From: Bacteroidota bacterium
GTDB lineage: Bacteria > Bacteroidota > Bacteroidia > Bacteroidales > B18-G4
Length of the DNA stretch: 8,126 nt
NCBI GenBank assembly: GCA_030635045.1
Contig: DAOVZP010000057.1
Location: 1-8,126, forward strand
Direction of reading: 5' to 3'
Shown: positions 6,714 through 8,126 of the stretch, one piece after another
Layout: each line of letters opens with the position of its first letter
Numbering within the stretch: position 1 is the stretch's first letter
The notes under the pieces: model-generated
Told to the model about the DNA's origin: nothing
Database searches by the model: none
Seen by the model: the letters and a program-made list of their open reading frames with translations, nothing else
Position numbers and translations under genes: made by a program

Positions 6714-6769
6714 AGAGTAGTGAGTGATGAGTTTAGATTGAAATGATAAATGTAGAATGTAGAATCTGA
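6714..6769. repeat. Decayed heptanucleotide array ending in AATGTAG units
   Basis: The rest of the panB to pseudouridine-synthase spacer can be read as eight 7-mers: AGAGTAG, TGAGTGA, TGAGTTT, AGATTGA, AATGATA, AATGTAG, AATGTAG, AATCTGA. Only the two AATGTAG copies are identical; the remainder is strongly degenerate, so the assignment of the left part is tentative. It ends one base before the downstream ATG. No Shine-Dalgarno or TAnnTTTG box lies within it. Confidence 0.5.
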
Positions 6770-6770
6770 A

Positions 6771-7517
6771 ATGGACAATGAACCCCACAGGATTCTTAAG
6801 CCCGTATCAATTAAAAAAATCCGCAACATATCTCCATCCGAGGTCCTCTATGAGGATAATCATATCATTATCATTAATAAGCGTTCGTCGGATATTGTGC
6901 AGGGCGATAAGACCGGAGATGTGCCACTGAGCGAGGCTGTTAAGAAATATATCAAAGATAAGTATAATAAGCCCGGTGATGTTTATCTTGGGGTGGTCCA
7001 TCGCCTCGACAGGCCGGTTAGCGGGGCGGTGATCTTTGCCCGTACCAGCAAGGCTCTCACCCGCCTGAACGAAATGATCCGCGAGCGAAAGATCGATAAA
7101 ACATATTGGGCTGTCACTACCGGGATGCCCCCCAATAATAAGGGCCACCTGACCCATTATCTTAAAAAGAACCAGAAAAAAAACACTTCCTATGCCTATA
7201 AGGAACCGGATGAAGGAAAACTCAAAGCAGAGCTTGGTTACCGCTTTCTTTTCTCATCCGACAATTATCATCTGTTGGAAGTTGACCTGCTAACCGGGAG
7301 GCATCACCAGATCAGGGTGCAGCTGGCGGAGATCGGATGTGTTATTAAGGGCGATCTCAAGTATGGTGCAAAACGGTCCAATAAAAATGCTTCCATCCAC
7401 CTGCATGCAAGAAAAATATCACTGATCCACCCGGTAAGGAAAGAACTGCTGGAGGTGATAGCCCCTGTGCCGGACGACCCGCTGTGGAAATATTTTGAGT
7501 CAGAGCTTACATCCTGA
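6771..7517 (+). CDS. RluA/RluC-family RNA pseudouridine synthase without an S4 domain
   Basis: Isomerises uridine to pseudouridine at specific positions of rRNA or tRNA in the cytoplasm. The 248 residues show the family motifs: VLYEDNHIIIINK (25-37), the catalytic segment VVHRLDRPVSGAVIFAR (75-91) with catalytic aspartate D80, YWAV (112-115), LLTGRHHQIRVQLAEIG (173-189) and HLHARKISLIHP (210-221). An N-terminal S4 RNA-binding domain, present in many RluC and RluD proteins, is absent; the first 24 residues are a short basic extension. The RNA target cannot be told from sequence, so no rlu symbol is given. The start at 6771 is the first ATG after an in-frame TAG at 6753; there is no Shine-Dalgarno. 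It lies 104 nt after panB on the same strand and 44 nt before the next gene, which suggests a shared transcript (inference). Confidence 0.95.
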   Translation: MDNEPHRILKPVSIKKIRNISPSEVLYEDNHIIIINKRSSDIVQGDKTGDVPLSEAVKKYIKDKYNKPGDVYLGVVHRLDRPVSGAVIFARTSKALTRLNEMIRERKIDKTYWAVTTGMPPNNKGHLTHYLKKNQKKNTSYAYKEPDEGKLKAELGYRFLFSSDNYHLLEVDLLTGRHHQIRVQLAEIGCVIKGDLKYGAKRSNKNASIHLHARKISLIHPVRKELLEVIAPVPDDPLWKYFESELTS

Positions 7518-7549
7518 TCATTCATTCATGCATTCTATCCATCTTTTTC

Positions 7550-7557
7550 TAACTTTG
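7550..7557 (+). promoter_or_regulatory. TAnnTTTG box immediately before the HExxH protein gene
   Basis: TAACTTTG fits the Bacteroidota -7 consensus exactly but ends only 4 bp before the ATG at 7562. If used, transcription would begin at or next to the start codon. No TTG is present at the -33 position. The first TAA of the box is an in-frame stop, so translation cannot start upstream of 7562. Confidence 0.4.
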
Positions 7558-7561
7558 GATA

Positions 7562-8126
7562 ATGCATTTACATGCTTATTCGCTGAGAATTTTCCTTAAG
7601 CTATTGATACTGGCAGTTTTGACAGTAGCAGGGCCAAATGTCTATTCCCAGTATTACAGCACCGGACAGGAGGCGGCTTCCATAAAATGGAAGCAGATCA
7701 GCACGGAGCATGTAAAAATTTTGTTCCCGGATTATTATGAATCACAGGCAAGGAAGCTGGCCGGATACCTCGACACTGTTTATGGTTTTGCAGGCAACTC
7801 CCTGAAATATCACCCTAAGCGTATATCCCTTGTAATGCATACACAGTCATCTGTATCCAATGCTGTGGTTGCCTGGGCACCTAAACGGATGGAGTTTTAC
7901 ACAACCCCTTCACAGAAGATGTACGCTCAACCCTGGCTTGAGCAGCTTTCCCTGCACGAATTCCGGCATGTGGTCCAGATAGAGAAACTCAATCAGGGGC
8001 TTACCAAGGTTCTTTCGTGGCTGTTTGGCCAGCAGGGCACAGGAGCTATCCTTGGATTGTATCTTCCGACATGGTTCATGGAAGGGGATGCTGTGGCAAC
8101 AGAAACAGGATTGAGCTATTCCGGCA
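7562..8126 (+). CDS. Secreted metalloprotease-like protein with HEFRH motif (C-terminus beyond the window)
   Basis: The open frame from ATG 7562 runs 188 codons to the right edge without a stop. Residues 1-30 (MHLHAYSLRIFLKLLILAVL, then TVAGPNVYSQ) form a signal peptide, so the protein is exported. The mature N-terminus, YYSTGQEAASIKWKQISTEH and onward, and WAPKRMEFYTTPSQ (105-118) match a pattern I recall from large Bacteroidota envelope proteins that continue into a TolB/WD40-like beta propeller; that part is not visible. Residues 132-136, HEFRH, fit the HExxH zinc-protease motif, and WFMEGDA (171-177) supplies E174 as a plausible third zinc ligand, as in peptidase-MA-like gluzincins. Activity is not proven; HExxH with WxxEG is the only direct evidence. 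The start is the first ATG after the in-frame TAA at 7550-7552. It follows the pseudouridine synthase gene by 44 nt. Confidence 0.88.
   Translation, partial: MHLHAYSLRIFLKLLILAVLTVAGPNVYSQYYSTGQEAASIKWKQISTEHVKILFPDYYESQARKLAGYLDTVYGFAGNSLKYHPKRISLVMHTQSSVSNAVVAWAPKRMEFYTTPSQKMYAQPWLEQLSLHEFRHVVQIEKLNQGLTKVLSWLFGQQGTGAILGLYLPTWFMEGDAVATETGLSYSG

Overview
The window looks like a chromosomal stretch from a member of the Bacteroidota, probably an environmental Bacteroidales or Cytophagales relative. The signs are TAnnTTTG -7 promoter boxes, mostly absent Shine-Dalgarno sequences, a surface protein built of lamin-tail, choice-of-anchor-J and Kre9/KNH-like modules, a DUF4249-like lipoprotein, and a Bacteroidota-type metalloprotease-like protein. 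Assignment rests on recognising protein families by eye; no search was run.

Layout. Three genes on the minus strand occupy the left: (i) 1-2225, the N-terminal 741 residues of a large secreted multidomain protein that runs off the left edge; (ii) 2447-4372, full-length dnaK (641 aa) with a rho-independent terminator at 2398-2426 and a sigma-54-like -24/-12 element upstream; (iii) 4572-5558, a putative lipoprotein resembling the DUF4249 family. A 292-bp divergent intergenic region (5559-5850) packed with short tandem repeats separates them from three plus-strand genes: panB (5851-6666), a pseudouridine synthase of the RluA/RluC type (6771-7517), and the first 188 residues of a secreted HExxH protein (7562-8126, running off the right edge).

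How the genes relate. There is no obvious single pathway. dnaK stands alone without grpE or dnaJ beside it. panB (pantothenate/CoA synthesis) and the RNA-modifying enzyme are housekeeping genes that may share a transcript with the metalloprotease-like gene. The two secreted proteins and the lipoprotein belong to the cell envelope or surface.

The most unusual signal lies in the spacers, not the genes. Three of the intergenic regions (after gene 1's start, between the divergent genes, and between panB and the pseudouridine synthase) contain degenerate tandem arrays with a strict 7-nt period, but with a different unit sequence in each place (GGRTRCA, GGYTRCT, TKATKAR, AATGTAG). A 10-nt-period ACTTTAG array sits in the middle of the divergent spacer, framed by a short inverted repeat. 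I found no CRISPR array, tRNA, rRNA, insertion sequence or recognisable defence system.
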